A model generated the notes under the pieces. The model saw only the letters and a list, made by a program, of their open reading frames with translations. It was not told the origin of the DNA and ran no database searches. This document shows positions 1 to 8,660 of a stretch of 64,000 bases of DNA, in pieces. Origin of the DNA: JAAYDH01 sp035353055 (GTDB lineage: Bacteria > Bacillota_I > Bacilli_A > RFN20 > CAG-826); NCBI GenBank assembly GCA_035353055.1, contig DAOPYW010000001.1, positions 30,865 through 94,864 on the forward strand, in the 5' to 3' direction. The position numbers and the translations under genes were made by a program. Within the stretch, counting starts at the first letter, position 1; each line of letters starts with the position of its first letter.

Positions 1-732
1 CTGCTCTTCCGGTTCAGAGATGACGACATCTGACCCGCGGCCGTTGATCCAATCTTTAATGACGAGATAGAATTTGCCGAGGATATTCATTAAATCGCGG
101 TCGTTGCTCTCGCAGCGAGCGGCTAAGTCTCCGATTGTGAGAATTCCGACACTCTTTAATCGCGGAGCAGTCTTTTTGCCGATGCCAAACATCTTTTCAA
201 GCGGCAGTGGATATAAAATGTTGGGAATGTCTCTTTTGCGGATGAAAGTTAATCCCATAGGTTTTTGATAGTCGCTGCCCATCTTCGCTAAGAATTTCGT
301 GCTCGCGACTCCGATTGAGCATTTTAGTTGGGTCTTTTTATAGAGATCGTCCTGCATTTTTTTGAAAAAGGCGGGAACATCTTCGACTTTTTTTACCACT
401 TCTGTGAAATCCGCAAAACACTCGTCTACAGAGGCGACTTCCACTATGGGGGTATAACTTTTCACAAATTTGATAAATAAGCGCGACAGGCCCATATAAT
501 AGCGAAAATCGACGGGTTTGATGATTAATTGTGGGCACATCTCTTTAGCCATGAACATCGGCATGCCACTAGCGACGCCAAATTTGCGGGCTGCATAAGA
601 GCATGTCGAAACAATGCCCGAGCGACCTTCGTGACCGATGGCGACAGGTTTTCCCTCTAGAGATGGGTCACGAATTTCTTCAGCGCGAGCAAAAAAGGCA
701 TTTAGATCAATATGAACGATAACTTTGCCCAT
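1..732 (-). CDS. dinB: DNA polymerase IV (Y-family), 3' end outside window
   Basis: Translesion DNA polymerase, N-terminal 244 codons only; the gene runs off the left edge. Reading from ATG at 732 gives MGKVIVHIDLNAFFARAEE, carrying the first catalytic Asp in the palm. SVDECFADF follows near residue 105, the Y-family Ser-x-Asp-Glu motif with the second metal ligands, then CSIGVASTKFLAKMGS (finger/palm) and a helix-hairpin-helix-like segment, GIGKKTAPRLKSVGI. A promoter is visible upstream: TTAACA (769-774), 17-bp spacer, TACAAT (746-751), predicting a leader of only about 7 nt. No strong Shine-Dalgarno (SD) is present. It lies 48 bp downstream of dxs on the same strand but appears to be transcribed on its own. 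The family assignment is firm; the DinB versus UvrX/YqjW subtype is less so. Confidence 0.93.
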   Translation of the reverse strand, partial: MGKVIVHIDLNAFFARAEEIRDPSLEGKPVAIGHEGRSGIVSTCSYAARKFGVASGMPMFMAKEMCPQLIIKPVDFRYYMGLSRLFIKFVKSYTPIVEVASVDECFADFTEVVKKVEDVPAFFKKMQDDLYKKTQLKCSIGVASTKFLAKMGSDYQKPMGLTFIRKRDIPNILYPLPLEKMFGIGKKTAPRLKSVGILTIGDLAARCESNDRDLMNILGKFYLVIKDWINGRGSDVVISEPEEQ

Positions 733-745
733 TTCCGATATAAAT

Positions 746-774
746 ATTGTAAATGATATATGAGATTATGTTAA
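746..774 (-). promoter_or_regulatory. Predicted dinB promoter
   Basis: On the minus strand TTAACA (-35, 769-774) and TACAAT (-10, 746-751) are separated by 17 bp. The expected start point, near 739, leaves about 7 nt before the dinB ATG at 732. It sits in the 48-bp dxs/dinB gap. Confidence 0.5.
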
Positions 775-780
775 CCAAAA

Positions 781-2631
781 CTAAATAATTTTGATGACGT
801 CTTCCGGCAGCAATGAAAACTCGGCTTTTTGCTCTTCAATGCAAGCGTGATTGACGAATACATTGGGAATAGCTTTGATCACAACTTGCCCAGCATAGCG
901 ATGCTTGAGCAATTCGGCGGCTAATGCTTGAGCGAATCCGCTTTCCGCAGCGTAAGGATCATAGATGACGATTTTCTCATAGCTTAATAAATCGATAATC
1001 GCATCTGAATCCATGGGTTTTTGATAGATAGCATTAAATAAAGTGACGGAAAGATCATTTTCCTTAATCAGCTCTTTGAGCTTTTCAATCTCGGGACCGA
1101 CAGCTACGATGGCGATTTTGGAACCAGTTAATTCTTTTATCCATTTCCCAAAGGGAATGGTGGCGATTTTCACGGGTGGCTGGTAGTGGAAAACTCTCTC
1201 GCGAGGGTAGCGAATGCAAAAAACGCCATGATGATTAAATGATTCTTCCACCAAAGTGCGAGCTTGTTCTGGCGTGGCGGCCATGGTCACGACCGTATTG
1301 GGAATCCCCATCAAAAAAGCTTCATCAAAGATGCCTTGATGGGAATTGCCATCTTTGCCCACGAGCCCGCTGCGATCAATGAGCAGTGTGGCGTCGAGTT
1401 CAATTCTCGCTAAATCATGATTGACTTGGTCATAGGCTCTTTGTAAAAATGTTGAATAAATAGAAATGATGGGGTGGAAACCGCTAATTGAAAGACCTCC
1501 AGCCATCGTCACGGCGTGCTCTTCGGCTATGCCGACATCGATGCAGCGGTCCGGGAATTTCGCGAAGACTTCCGAAAGATGGCTTCCATAGCCAGTCGCA
1601 GGGACAATCGTCACAGCATCCTTATGCTCGCTCATTACTTCGATGAGATAATCATTAAAGATTTGCGACCATCCGACGCCATTTTCATATATTTGCTCGC
1701 CAGTTTCAGGATTGAAGACATGAACTCCATGCCACAATCCCTTATCATCATCTTCAGCGAGTTTATAGCCTTTTCCTTTTATTGTCTTTATAAAGACAAC
1801 GACTGACTTATCGGTTCTCTTGGCTCTAATGAGGGCTTTTTCCATAGCTTTGATATTGTGGCCATCCACTGGGCCGATGACAGAGAAACCGAAGGAGTCA
1901 AAAATGTTTATTTTTAAAATGTGCCTTTTAAACCAGTTTTTCATCGCGACGCCGGAAGCATACATTTTGCGGCCGAGCTTAGTGCCGCACATTAATCTCT
2001 TGAAGAAGTGCTTGGATCGGCGATAAAAAGAAGAGGTGGAAAAGCGACGAAATACTTTGGCCAAGCCGCCGACTGGTTTGGAAATTGACATATTGTTATC
2101 GTTTAAAACGATAATCATCTTGTGCTTGCTTGTCCCAGCATCATTGAGGCCTTCAAAGGCCAAGCCGTTGACAATTGAGGCGTCGCCGATAAAGGAAACA
2201 ACATCATAATTCTCTTTTTTCAAGTCTCGAGCAGTCGCTAAACCCAGTCCAGCGCTGATCGAAGTTGAACTGTGCCCGGCTTCGAAGTGGTCATAGATTG
2301 ATTCTTTGACATCTTGGTAGCCAGCGGTTCCATCTTTTTGTCTTAATCGTTCTAGAGAACGACCAGTCAATAATTTGTAGGTATAGCATTGATGCCCAAC
2401 ATCGAAAATTAATTTATCTTTGGCGAAGTTAAAGACACGGCATAGCGCAATCGTGGCATCCACGACTCCAAGATTTGATGACAAGTGACCACCGTTCTTT
2501 GCGGTGACGCGAATAATGTGCTTGGCGATGTCGTCGCTTAAGACATCTAGCTCTTGATAAGATAGGTCCTTCAAGAAATCTGGATTTCTAATGTTTGATA
2601 AATCAATGTGCTGTATATCTTTGGGTTTCAT
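781..2631 (-). CDS. dxs: 1-deoxy-D-xylulose-5-phosphate synthase
   Basis: Thiamine-diphosphate enzyme condensing pyruvate and glyceraldehyde 3-phosphate to DXP, the first step of the MEP isoprenoid pathway (also a precursor for thiamine and pyridoxal); cytosolic. 616 aa, near the usual ~620. Seen: GGHLSSNLGVVDATIAL near residue 46, the ThDP-binding GDAS...N region (FIGDASIVNGLAFEGLNDAG), the catalytic-Glu region GIAEEHAVTMAGGL, and DRSGLVGKDGNSHQG where most homologues have DRAGxVGxDGxTHQG. The pyrimidine-domain DRSG and N-for-T variants mark a somewhat divergent branch. It is last in the asp23-nusB-xseA-xseB-dxs cluster, 43 bp after xseB. No good SD precedes ATG 2631; the sequence there is AT-rich (TAGTATAAATG). 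Confidence 0.95.
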   Translation of the reverse strand: MKPKDIQHIDLSNIRNPDFLKDLSYQELDVLSDDIAKHIIRVTAKNGGHLSSNLGVVDATIALCRVFNFAKDKLIFDVGHQCYTYKLLTGRSLERLRQKDGTAGYQDVKESIYDHFEAGHSSTSISAGLGLATARDLKKENYDVVSFIGDASIVNGLAFEGLNDAGTSKHKMIIVLNDNNMSISKPVGGLAKVFRRFSTSSFYRRSKHFFKRLMCGTKLGRKMYASGVAMKNWFKRHILKINIFDSFGFSVIGPVDGHNIKAMEKALIRAKRTDKSVVVFIKTIKGKGYKLAEDDDKGLWHGVHVFNPETGEQIYENGVGWSQIFNDYLIEVMSEHKDAVTIVPATGYGSHLSEVFAKFPDRCIDVGIAEEHAVTMAGGLSISGFHPIISIYSTFLQRAYDQVNHDLARIELDATLLIDRSGLVGKDGNSHQGIFDEAFLMGIPNTVVTMAATPEQARTLVEESFNHHGVFCIRYPRERVFHYQPPVKIATIPFGKWIKELTGSKIAIVAVGPEIEKLKELIKENDLSVTLFNAIYQKPMDSDAIIDLLSYEKIVIYDPYAAESGFAQALAAELLKHRYAGQVVIKAIPNVFVNHACIEEQKAEFSLLPEDVIKII

Positions 2632-2674
2632 TTATACTATTTTTCTACTAATTTTTAACTAGTGAAAATCATTT

Positions 2675-2869
2675 TTACTTGATATCCACTACTTTTTCTA
2701 CTTTTGATTCTGCTTCTTCTAATTCCTTATTGAGAGAAGCGATGATTTCTTGCCCTTCTTGGTATAATTTTAAGCTTTCTTCTAACGGGAGAGTCTTCGA
2801 AGATATCTTGGTGACAATAGCATCAAGCCTTTTTAATTCATCTTCGAACTTAATTTTTGTTTCTTTCAT
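2675..2869 (-). CDS. xseB: Exodeoxyribonuclease VII small subunit
   Basis: Small subunit of ExoVII, which with XseA degrades single-stranded DNA. 64 aa from ATG 2869: a coiled-coil-prone helical protein with FEDELKRLDAIV...LPLEESLKLYQEG, the family signature. I chose ATG 2869 because GTGAGGAAG, a good SD, lies just before it; a longer reading from GTG at 2884 would use the SD itself as coding sequence. The gene overlaps the 3' end of xseA by 20 bp, so translation is coupled. Confidence 0.93.
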   Translation of the reverse strand: MKETKIKFEDELKRLDAIVTKISSKTLPLEESLKLYQEGQEIIASLNKELEEAESKVEKVVDIK

Positions 2870-4010
2870 TTTCAACTTCCTCACTTTGGTTGACAGTGCT
2901 GATAATTCTTCCGTTTCGAACTATCGTGGTTATCTTTTCATCTGGCTTGACTTTGCTGACATCATCCACCACTTGTCCATTTTGGTCCATAGTGATGGAA
3001 TATCCTCTATTGAGGATGCTAGTTGGATTTAAGGCGGTTAGTTGCTCTTTCCGCCATTTGATTTCCTGCTTCAGATAAGTCAGTTTATCATTGAGAACAT
3101 CTTTCAGCTCTTCGCTGGTATCAATGATATTCTCGCGCATATCGTTGAGTTTCTCAACTATTGCCATTTTCATATTTTCCAAATGGTTTTCAAATTCTTG
3201 CTCGATTTCTCGGCGATCAACAGTGGCTAATTCTGCCGCTCCTGTCGGTGTGCTCGCTCGCTTGTCAGCGACATAATCGACGAGAGTCGTGTCAATCTCA
3301 TGGCCGACAGCGGAAATGACTGGCATGCGGCTATTAGCGACAGCTCTGACGATTTTTTCATCGTTGAAAGCGCTAAGGTCTTCGCTTGAACCTCCTCCGC
3401 GACCGATGATTAATGTATCCAAAGGATACTTTTGCGATTCTTCGAAGGCTTTTAAAATTTCCTTAACGGCGTTATCTCCTTGCACAGAGCAATAGAAGAC
3501 ATAGATGTCCGCGATGGGATATCTGCGCTTGATATTAGTGAGTATATCCTTGATAGCAGCGCTATTTGGGGCGGTGATGACGCCAATTGAACTAGGGTAG
3601 ATGTTTATCTCTCTTTTGCGAGAAGCGTCGAAGAGGCCCTCGGATTGGAGCTTCTTTTTGAGCTTCTCTAATTCGATGAGAATCGCTCCTGCCCCAACTT
3701 GTTCCATCTCGTAGCAAAGAAGCTGATAAGTCCCTTTCACGGCGTAGACATCTAGCGAAGCTAATACGATGACCTCATCGCCATTTTTTGGGACAAAATT
3801 TAACCGTTGAGCGGATGAAGAGAACATCACCGCTCCAATTAGGGATTTGTCGTCTTTTAAAGAAAAATAAAGATGCCCTGCCGCACCATTTTTGAAGTTG
3901 GAGATCTCTCCTTTAACTAGTATGTATTTTAATCCCGCATCTTGGGATAAGACAGATTTGACATATTGATTGATATCGTTTACGGAGTAAATAGTTCTCT
4001 CGTAATTCAT
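2850..4010 (-). CDS. xseA: Exodeoxyribonuclease VII large subunit
   Basis: Catalytic subunit of ExoVII. 386 aa, slightly shorter than the usual ~450 because the C-terminal coiled coil is compact. Order: N-terminal OB-fold (about 1-100; GEISNFKNGAAGHLYFSLKD), then the nuclease core with GVITAPNSAAIKDIL, GRGGGSSEDLSAFNDE and AVGHEIDTTLVDYVADKRASTPTGAAEL, a coiled coil (about 270-340), and the terminal NRGYSI motif. It starts inside the nusB stop (ATGA overlap). The run nusB-xseA-xseB-dxs is a common Bacillota arrangement. Confidence 0.96.
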   Translation of the reverse strand: MNYERTIYSVNDINQYVKSVLSQDAGLKYILVKGEISNFKNGAAGHLYFSLKDDKSLIGAVMFSSSAQRLNFVPKNGDEVIVLASLDVYAVKGTYQLLCYEMEQVGAGAILIELEKLKKKLQSEGLFDASRKREINIYPSSIGVITAPNSAAIKDILTNIKRRYPIADIYVFYCSVQGDNAVKEILKAFEESQKYPLDTLIIGRGGGSSEDLSAFNDEKIVRAVANSRMPVISAVGHEIDTTLVDYVADKRASTPTGAAELATVDRREIEQEFENHLENMKMAIVEKLNDMRENIIDTSEELKDVLNDKLTYLKQEIKWRKEQLTALNPTSILNRGYSITMDQNGQVVDDVSKVKPDEKITTIVRNGRIISTVNQSEEVENERNKN

Positions 4011-4426
4011 TTTTTGAGGACTCCATCTAAGATCGCGTTGATAAATTGAGCCTGCTTCACATCGATGTATTTTTTTGCCAGAGTGACAGCGATATCGATG
4101 ATGACACTCTTGTCGGTTTTATCGACGAAATAGTAGTGAGCGTAGGACATTAATAGAATCGCTTGAGTGAGGAGGGGAAGCCTCTCCCATTTCCAGCTCT
4201 TCAAGCAGGGAGAAAAAGCTTCGCGGATGACGCCGTATTTAGTGAGCGATTCGATGACGACGCTTTTGATGAAGTCATCGACCGCATCATAGGGTTCTCC
4301 CACCATCTCGCTGATCAATTCGCGAGCGTCGCGCTCAATTTCCGTGTTGTTAGACGAAAAATCGACCAGTTCATCATAAATGATGGTCATGATAATAAAA
4401 TGCTGTTGATTTCTTGATAATTCCAT
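4007..4426 (-). CDS. nusB: Transcription antitermination factor NusB
   Basis: RNA-binding helical protein that with NusE (S10) forms the rRNA antitermination complex on boxA. 139 aa, normal length. The all-helical NusB fold is recognisable from the C-terminal LLTQAILLMSYAHYYFVDKT and VTLAKKYIDVKQAQFINAIL, the usual NAVLD-type ending. The stop is TGA within ATGA, overlapping the xseA start by 4 nt. The start codon follows the asp23 stop by only 3 nt and lacks an SD, so expression probably relies on coupling to asp23. Confidence 0.9.
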   Translation of the reverse strand: MELSRNQQHFIIMTIIYDELVDFSSNNTEIERDARELISEMVGEPYDAVDDFIKSVVIESLTKYGVIREAFSPCLKSWKWERLPLLTQAILLMSYAHYYFVDKTDKSVIIDIAVTLAKKYIDVKQAQFINAILDGVLKK

Positions 4427-4429
4427 AAA

Positions 4430-4768
4430 TTAAATGATAGAAACTACGCGGACTTGCACATCAAAAGGAATCTGCTCGGTCGAGATCATAAAGACGTTGT
4501 TTATCTCATCTTGAATCAAGCGAGAGACTTCTTGAATATTAGTTCCTTTCACCACATCGACAGCGATGCTGACGTGGACGATGCCACCGCGAATTGTCGT
4601 GTTGACTGGGGTGTTTAAGCGGAACAAGGAATAACCTTTATTTTTCTTGCTGATATTGATTCCGGGAATGCGCCCGATTGCCTCAGCGGCCAATCGATTA
4701 AAGGTGCGATATGAAATCGCTAGCTTGCCTCTTTTGAGATAATCATTGATGTAAATGTAGTCAGCCAT
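4430..4768 (-). CDS. Asp23/Gls24 family envelope stress protein
   Basis: 112-aa Asp23-family (DUF322) protein, a small alkaline-shock/envelope-associated family found beside nusB in many Bacillota (YqhY-like). Seen: TFNRLAAEAIGRIPGI near the N terminus and the core GGIVHVSIAVDVVKGTNIQEVSRLIQDEI. No membrane segment. YqhY homologues are linked to control of acetyl-CoA carboxylase in Bacillus; that role is family knowledge, not shown here. It is the first gene of the nusB-xseA-xseB-dxs cluster. Confidence 0.88.
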   Translation of the reverse strand: MADYIYINDYLKRGKLAISYRTFNRLAAEAIGRIPGINISKKNKGYSLFRLNTPVNTTIRGGIVHVSIAVDVVKGTNIQEVSRLIQDEINNVFMISTEQIPFDVQVRVVSII

Positions 4769-4831
4769 AGTTCTTACGTATAAATATATATGAAATATAT
4801 GAAACGTGCAATTATTACGAGTTGAAGAAAC

Positions 4832-4857
4832 AAAAAAGGCAACATTTGCGTTGCCTT
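4832..4857 (-). terminator. Intrinsic terminator after tkt
   Basis: On the minus strand AAGGCAAC and GTTGCCTT form an 8-bp stem around a 6-nt loop, followed by a run of T. It lies 20 bp past the tkt stop and before asp23. Confidence 0.85.
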
Positions 4858-4877
4858 ATTGTAATCGTTATCGAATT

Positions 4878-6854
4878 CTATCCAATGATGTCTGAGCACA
4901 TCTTCACGAGGTGATCAGCAGTGAAATCAAATTTCTTGATCACATCTCCAGCTGGGGCGCTAGCACCAAAGGTGTCGATGCCCATGTGATAATGCGCATA
5001 TCGATCCCAACCAAAGGTAGATAGCATTTCAATCGAGACTCTCTTTTCCAAAGGAAGAGGGAGAATGCCCTTTTGATATTCTTTGCCTTGCTGTTCAAAT
5101 AATTCCCAAGATGGCATCGAGACCACGCGGACATCGTGCCCGCCTTCTCTCAGCTTTTTCTGAGCTTCGATGGCGAGAGAGACTTCAGAGCCGGTAGCGA
5201 TGAGGATTAGTTCCGCTTCTTTTTGCTCGCCGCTGACGACGTAGGCACCCTTGCTCAATCCTTCCGCGCTGCTCTTCTCTAACAAGGGGAGATTCTGGCG
5301 GGATAAAATCAGAGCTGTTGGGGCTTTTTTGCTCGCCAATGCCTGATACCAAGCAGCGTAAGTTTCGCGCTCATCGCAGGGGCGAATAACGCGCAAATTG
5401 GGGATGCTGCGGAGCATAGCTAATTGCTCGACTGGTTGATGAGTCGGTCCATCTTCTCCGACAGCGATTGAGTCGTGCGAGAACAAGTAGATGGCGGGCA
5501 AATGGCTGATGGCCGCCATGCGAATCGCGGCTTTCATATAATCAGCAAAGACTAGGAAGCAGCCGACATAAGTTCTCAGACCACCATGCAGTAGCATACC
5601 GTTTTGAGCGGAAGACATCGCGAACTCGCGAATGCCCCAGTTCATGTTGTGGCCTTGTCGGGAATCGGGAGTAAAGTTGACTCCGCCTTCTAATTTGGTC
5701 ATCACCGAGCTGGCGACGTCGGCTGATCCACCGATGAGATTAGGCAAAGAGAGCATATAAGCATTCAAGGCTTTGCCTGAAGCCACGCGGCTGGAGGTTG
5801 AGGAACCCGCCACAAAATCAGGCATTACCTTCGGAAGATAGTTTTCCACGCTCAAATCGATCAAATATTGAAAGCGGTCAGCATACTCAGGGTGTTTTTC
5901 CGCATACTTTTTCAGAGCAGACTGATTTTCGCCGTAGGCTTTTTCGCCTCGAGCGACAAAGGTCTCAGCAAAATGCTGGCGAACTTCTTCGGGAATGAAG
6001 AAATCTGGATAATCAAAACCGTAGACTTCAGTTTTGGCATAATGGCCATCTTCGATGCCTAATGGGCTTCCGTGCACTGAGTGAGTGCCTTGTTTCTTGG
6101 AGCCATAGCCAATAACGGTATGGACGATGATCATAGTCGGTTTTTCTTTTGACTTTTTCGCTTCGATGATGGCTTTGTCAATAGCTTCAATGTCATTGCC
6201 ATCTTTGACTTCTAGAACATTCCATTCAGAAGCGAGCAAGCGGTTTTTAACAGTTTCAGAAAAGGATAATTCAAGCGCACCATCAAGTGTAACTTGATTG
6301 GCATCGTAGAATAAAATGAGCTTATTTAACTTTTGATGACCAGCGAGAGAGATCGCTTCCTGCGATAAGCCCTCCTGCAAGCATCCGTCTCCGCATAATG
6401 CATAGACATAATGATCATGGATGGACTTTCCATCAGGATAATTGGCTTGAACGCTCTGCTCTGCCATTGCCATACCCACTGCTTGAGCAATGCCCTGACC
6501 TAAAGGTCCACTAGTAGCATCGACACCAGCAGTCCAGCGATATTCTGGATGTCCAGGAGTCAAGGAGTCAATCTGGCGGAACTTCTGTAATTCCTCCATT
6601 GGCAAGTCGTAACCCGAGAGATGCAAAAGAGCATACAGCAAAGCTGAGGCGTGGCCAGCGCTCAATACAAAGCGATCGCGATTAAACCAAGATGGCTCAT
6701 GAGGATTGGCTACCAAGTGTCTCGTCCACAAAGTGTAGAGAATGGGAGCGCTTCCAAGCGCCATGCCAGGGTGGCCTGATTTGGCTTTATTAATCTCGTC
6801 GATGCATAGAGATCTAATCGTTGCCACTGCTAATTCATCAATTTTTTTATTCAT
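4878..6854 (-). CDS. tkt: Transketolase
   Basis: ThDP-dependent transfer of two-carbon units in the pentose phosphate pathway; it also supplies the glyceraldehyde phosphate used by nearby Dxs. 658 aa, full length. Seen: KSGHPGMALGSAPILYTLW, GPLGQGIAQAVGMAMAE, the ThDP motif GDGCLQEGLSQEA...N, HSVHGSPLG, and in the pyrimidine domain NWGIREFAM with the catalytic Glu, HDSIAVGEDGPTHQP, and SRQNLP. It has a strong SD, GGAGG, 8 nt before ATG. It follows aspS by 69 bp, where its own promoter and an inverted repeat lie, and ends at a clear terminator. Confidence 0.97.
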   Translation of the reverse strand: MNKKIDELAVATIRSLCIDEINKAKSGHPGMALGSAPILYTLWTRHLVANPHEPSWFNRDRFVLSAGHASALLYALLHLSGYDLPMEELQKFRQIDSLTPGHPEYRWTAGVDATSGPLGQGIAQAVGMAMAEQSVQANYPDGKSIHDHYVYALCGDGCLQEGLSQEAISLAGHQKLNKLILFYDANQVTLDGALELSFSETVKNRLLASEWNVLEVKDGNDIEAIDKAIIEAKKSKEKPTMIIVHTVIGYGSKKQGTHSVHGSPLGIEDGHYAKTEVYGFDYPDFFIPEEVRQHFAETFVARGEKAYGENQSALKKYAEKHPEYADRFQYLIDLSVENYLPKVMPDFVAGSSTSSRVASGKALNAYMLSLPNLIGGSADVASSVMTKLEGGVNFTPDSRQGHNMNWGIREFAMSSAQNGMLLHGGLRTYVGCFLVFADYMKAAIRMAAISHLPAIYLFSHDSIAVGEDGPTHQPVEQLAMLRSIPNLRVIRPCDERETYAAWYQALASKKAPTALILSRQNLPLLEKSSAEGLSKGAYVVSGEQKEAELILIATGSEVSLAIEAQKKLREGGHDVRVVSMPSWELFEQQGKEYQKGILPLPLEKRVSIEMLSTFGWDRYAHYHMGIDTFGASAPAGDVIKKFDFTADHLVKMCSDIIG

Positions 6855-6900
6855 TTTATTTCCTCCATATTAGTAGTTTTTTAGTATTTTTATAGTTTTT

Positions 6901-6920
6901 ATTATAAACAAAGTTTATAA
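6901..6920 (-). promoter_or_regulatory. tkt promoter -10 overlapped by inverted repeat
   Basis: The minus strand carries TTATAAAC-AAG/TTT-GTTTATAA, a perfect 8-bp inverted repeat with a 3-nt centre (6902-6920). It overlaps a consensus TATAAT (6901-6906) upstream of tkt. The symmetry and position suggest a repressor operator. It is GC-poor, so a terminator is unlikely. No matching -35 is obvious. Confidence 0.4.
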
Positions 6921-6923
6921 ATG

Positions 6924-8660
6924 CTATTTTTCCTCTTTGACAAGAGAGATGCCTAATTCCCTGAGCTGGTCGTCAGAGACTTCCGTTGGAGCACCAGTCA
7001 TAGGGCAGACTGCCGATAAGTTCTTTGGGAAAGCAATGACATCGCGAATATTGTCGGTGTCACCGAGAATCATCGCTAGTCGGTCGAGGCCGAAAGCCAT
7101 GCCTCCGTGCGGGGGTGTGCCATATTGCAATGCCTCGATAAAGTAGCCAAACTTCGCTTTGACTTCTTCATCGCTTAAGCCGAGAATATTGAAGATTTTC
7201 TTTTGGACATTTTGATCAAAGATACGAAGGGTGCCACCACCAGCTTCATAGCCGTTGATAACGATATCGTAAGCATAGCTTAAAAGCTTGGTAGGATCAG
7301 TATCTAAATAATGTAAGTCTTCATCTTTGGGGCGAGTGAATGGGTGATGGCTGGCCACCATCTTGTTGGATTCAATATCCCTTTCGAACATCGGGAAGTC
7401 CACGACCCATAGCAAATCAAAGGTATGAGGTTTGACGAGCTTCAATTGGCGGCCGTAGCTCAAGCGAATAGCTCCTAACAAGGGGCTGACGCGGTTTGTT
7501 GGACCCGAGGCGAGAATAAAGATATCGCCTGATTGAGCATTAAACTCACTGACGAGCAATTTCTTTTCTTCTTCAGAGACGAACTTAGCAAAAGAACCGA
7601 GCAATTCACCATTTTCGTATTTTAAAACGCTGACTCCACCCAATCCGAATTTTTTAGCTTCAAGGTTAAGCGTATCAATGACTTTTCTTGTCGTCACTTC
7701 GCTCACTTGATTGACGCAGATGCCTTTCACGCATTCCGCCTTTTGAAATGGCTCAAATGATGAGTTTTTAAAAACTTTAGTTTTTAAATCATGGAGTTCA
7801 ATCCCGAAGCGGGTATCGGGTTTATCACTGCCAAAGCGATCCATGGCCTCGCGATAGGTCATCTGTCTGAGAGGCAGCTGAACATCATAGCCAATGCAGT
7901 TATGGAAAATCTCTTTGATGAGCCCTTCCATCATATGCAAGAATTCATCTTGGTCTAAGAAACTGGTCTCAATATCGATTTGAGTAAAATCTGGCTGGCG
8001 ATCAGCGCGCAAATCTTCGTCTCTGAAGCAGCGAGCGATTTGATAGTATCTTTCAAAGCCTCCCACCATCAGCATTTGCTTGAACATTTGCGGTGATTGA
8101 GGAAGAGCGTAAAAATTTCCGTGATGAATGCGCGAAGGAACTAGATATTCTTTGGCACCTTCGGGAGAAGAAGCGCAGAGCATAGGCGTTTCAATTTCAA
8201 TGAAGCGATTCTTATGCAAGTAACTATGAGCAGTGATTTTAATCTGATCGCGAATATCGAAATACTTTTGCATGCAAGGGCGACGCAAGTCGAGATAGCG
8301 ATATTTCAAACGAGTGTCCTCTAAAGCATCGGTTTCATCTGCGATGATCATCGGAGTGATTTTAGCAGTATTGATGACTTTGATTTCATCGGCTAAAATT
8401 TCAATTTCTCCTGTCTTCATCTTGGGATTTGGTGTCTCTCTTTTAGCCACCACGCCTTTGACTTGTATAACGTACTCGTTGCGCACATCAGGAATTTTGT
8501 CAGCGTCTTTGACCATGATTTGGATCAAGCCGGACCGATCGCGAAGATCGATAAAAAGAATTGAGCCTAAATTTCTTCTTTTGCTGACCCACCCTACAAG
8601 GGTGACTGATTGATTAAGGTTTGAGATTGATAAATCTGTATTCCAACATGTTCTCTCCAT
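6924..8660 (-). CDS. aspS: Aspartyl-tRNA synthetase
   Basis: Class II synthetase charging tRNA-Asp (or tRNA-Asp/Asn). 578 aa, bacterial type. Order: N-terminal OB-fold anticodon domain (VTLVGWVSKRRNLGSILFIDLRDRSG), motif 2 region (ARCFRDEDLRADRQPDFTQID), the inserted GAD domain (about 290-420), and motif 3 (GMAFGLDRLAMIL). The start codon overlaps the hisS stop by 1 nt (TAATG) and its SD, AAGGAG, is inside the last codons of hisS. The pair is therefore translationally coupled, the classic hisS-aspS operon of Bacillota. Confidence 0.97.
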   Translation of the reverse strand: MERTCWNTDLSISNLNQSVTLVGWVSKRRNLGSILFIDLRDRSGLIQIMVKDADKIPDVRNEYVIQVKGVVAKRETPNPKMKTGEIEILADEIKVINTAKITPMIIADETDALEDTRLKYRYLDLRRPCMQKYFDIRDQIKITAHSYLHKNRFIEIETPMLCASSPEGAKEYLVPSRIHHGNFYALPQSPQMFKQMLMVGGFERYYQIARCFRDEDLRADRQPDFTQIDIETSFLDQDEFLHMMEGLIKEIFHNCIGYDVQLPLRQMTYREAMDRFGSDKPDTRFGIELHDLKTKVFKNSSFEPFQKAECVKGICVNQVSEVTTRKVIDTLNLEAKKFGLGGVSVLKYENGELLGSFAKFVSEEEKKLLVSEFNAQSGDIFILASGPTNRVSPLLGAIRLSYGRQLKLVKPHTFDLLWVVDFPMFERDIESNKMVASHHPFTRPKDEDLHYLDTDPTKLLSYAYDIVINGYEAGGGTLRIFDQNVQKKIFNILGLSDEEVKAKFGYFIEALQYGTPPHGGMAFGLDRLAMILGDTDNIRDVIAFPKNLSAVCPMTGAPTEVSDDQLRELGISLVKEEK

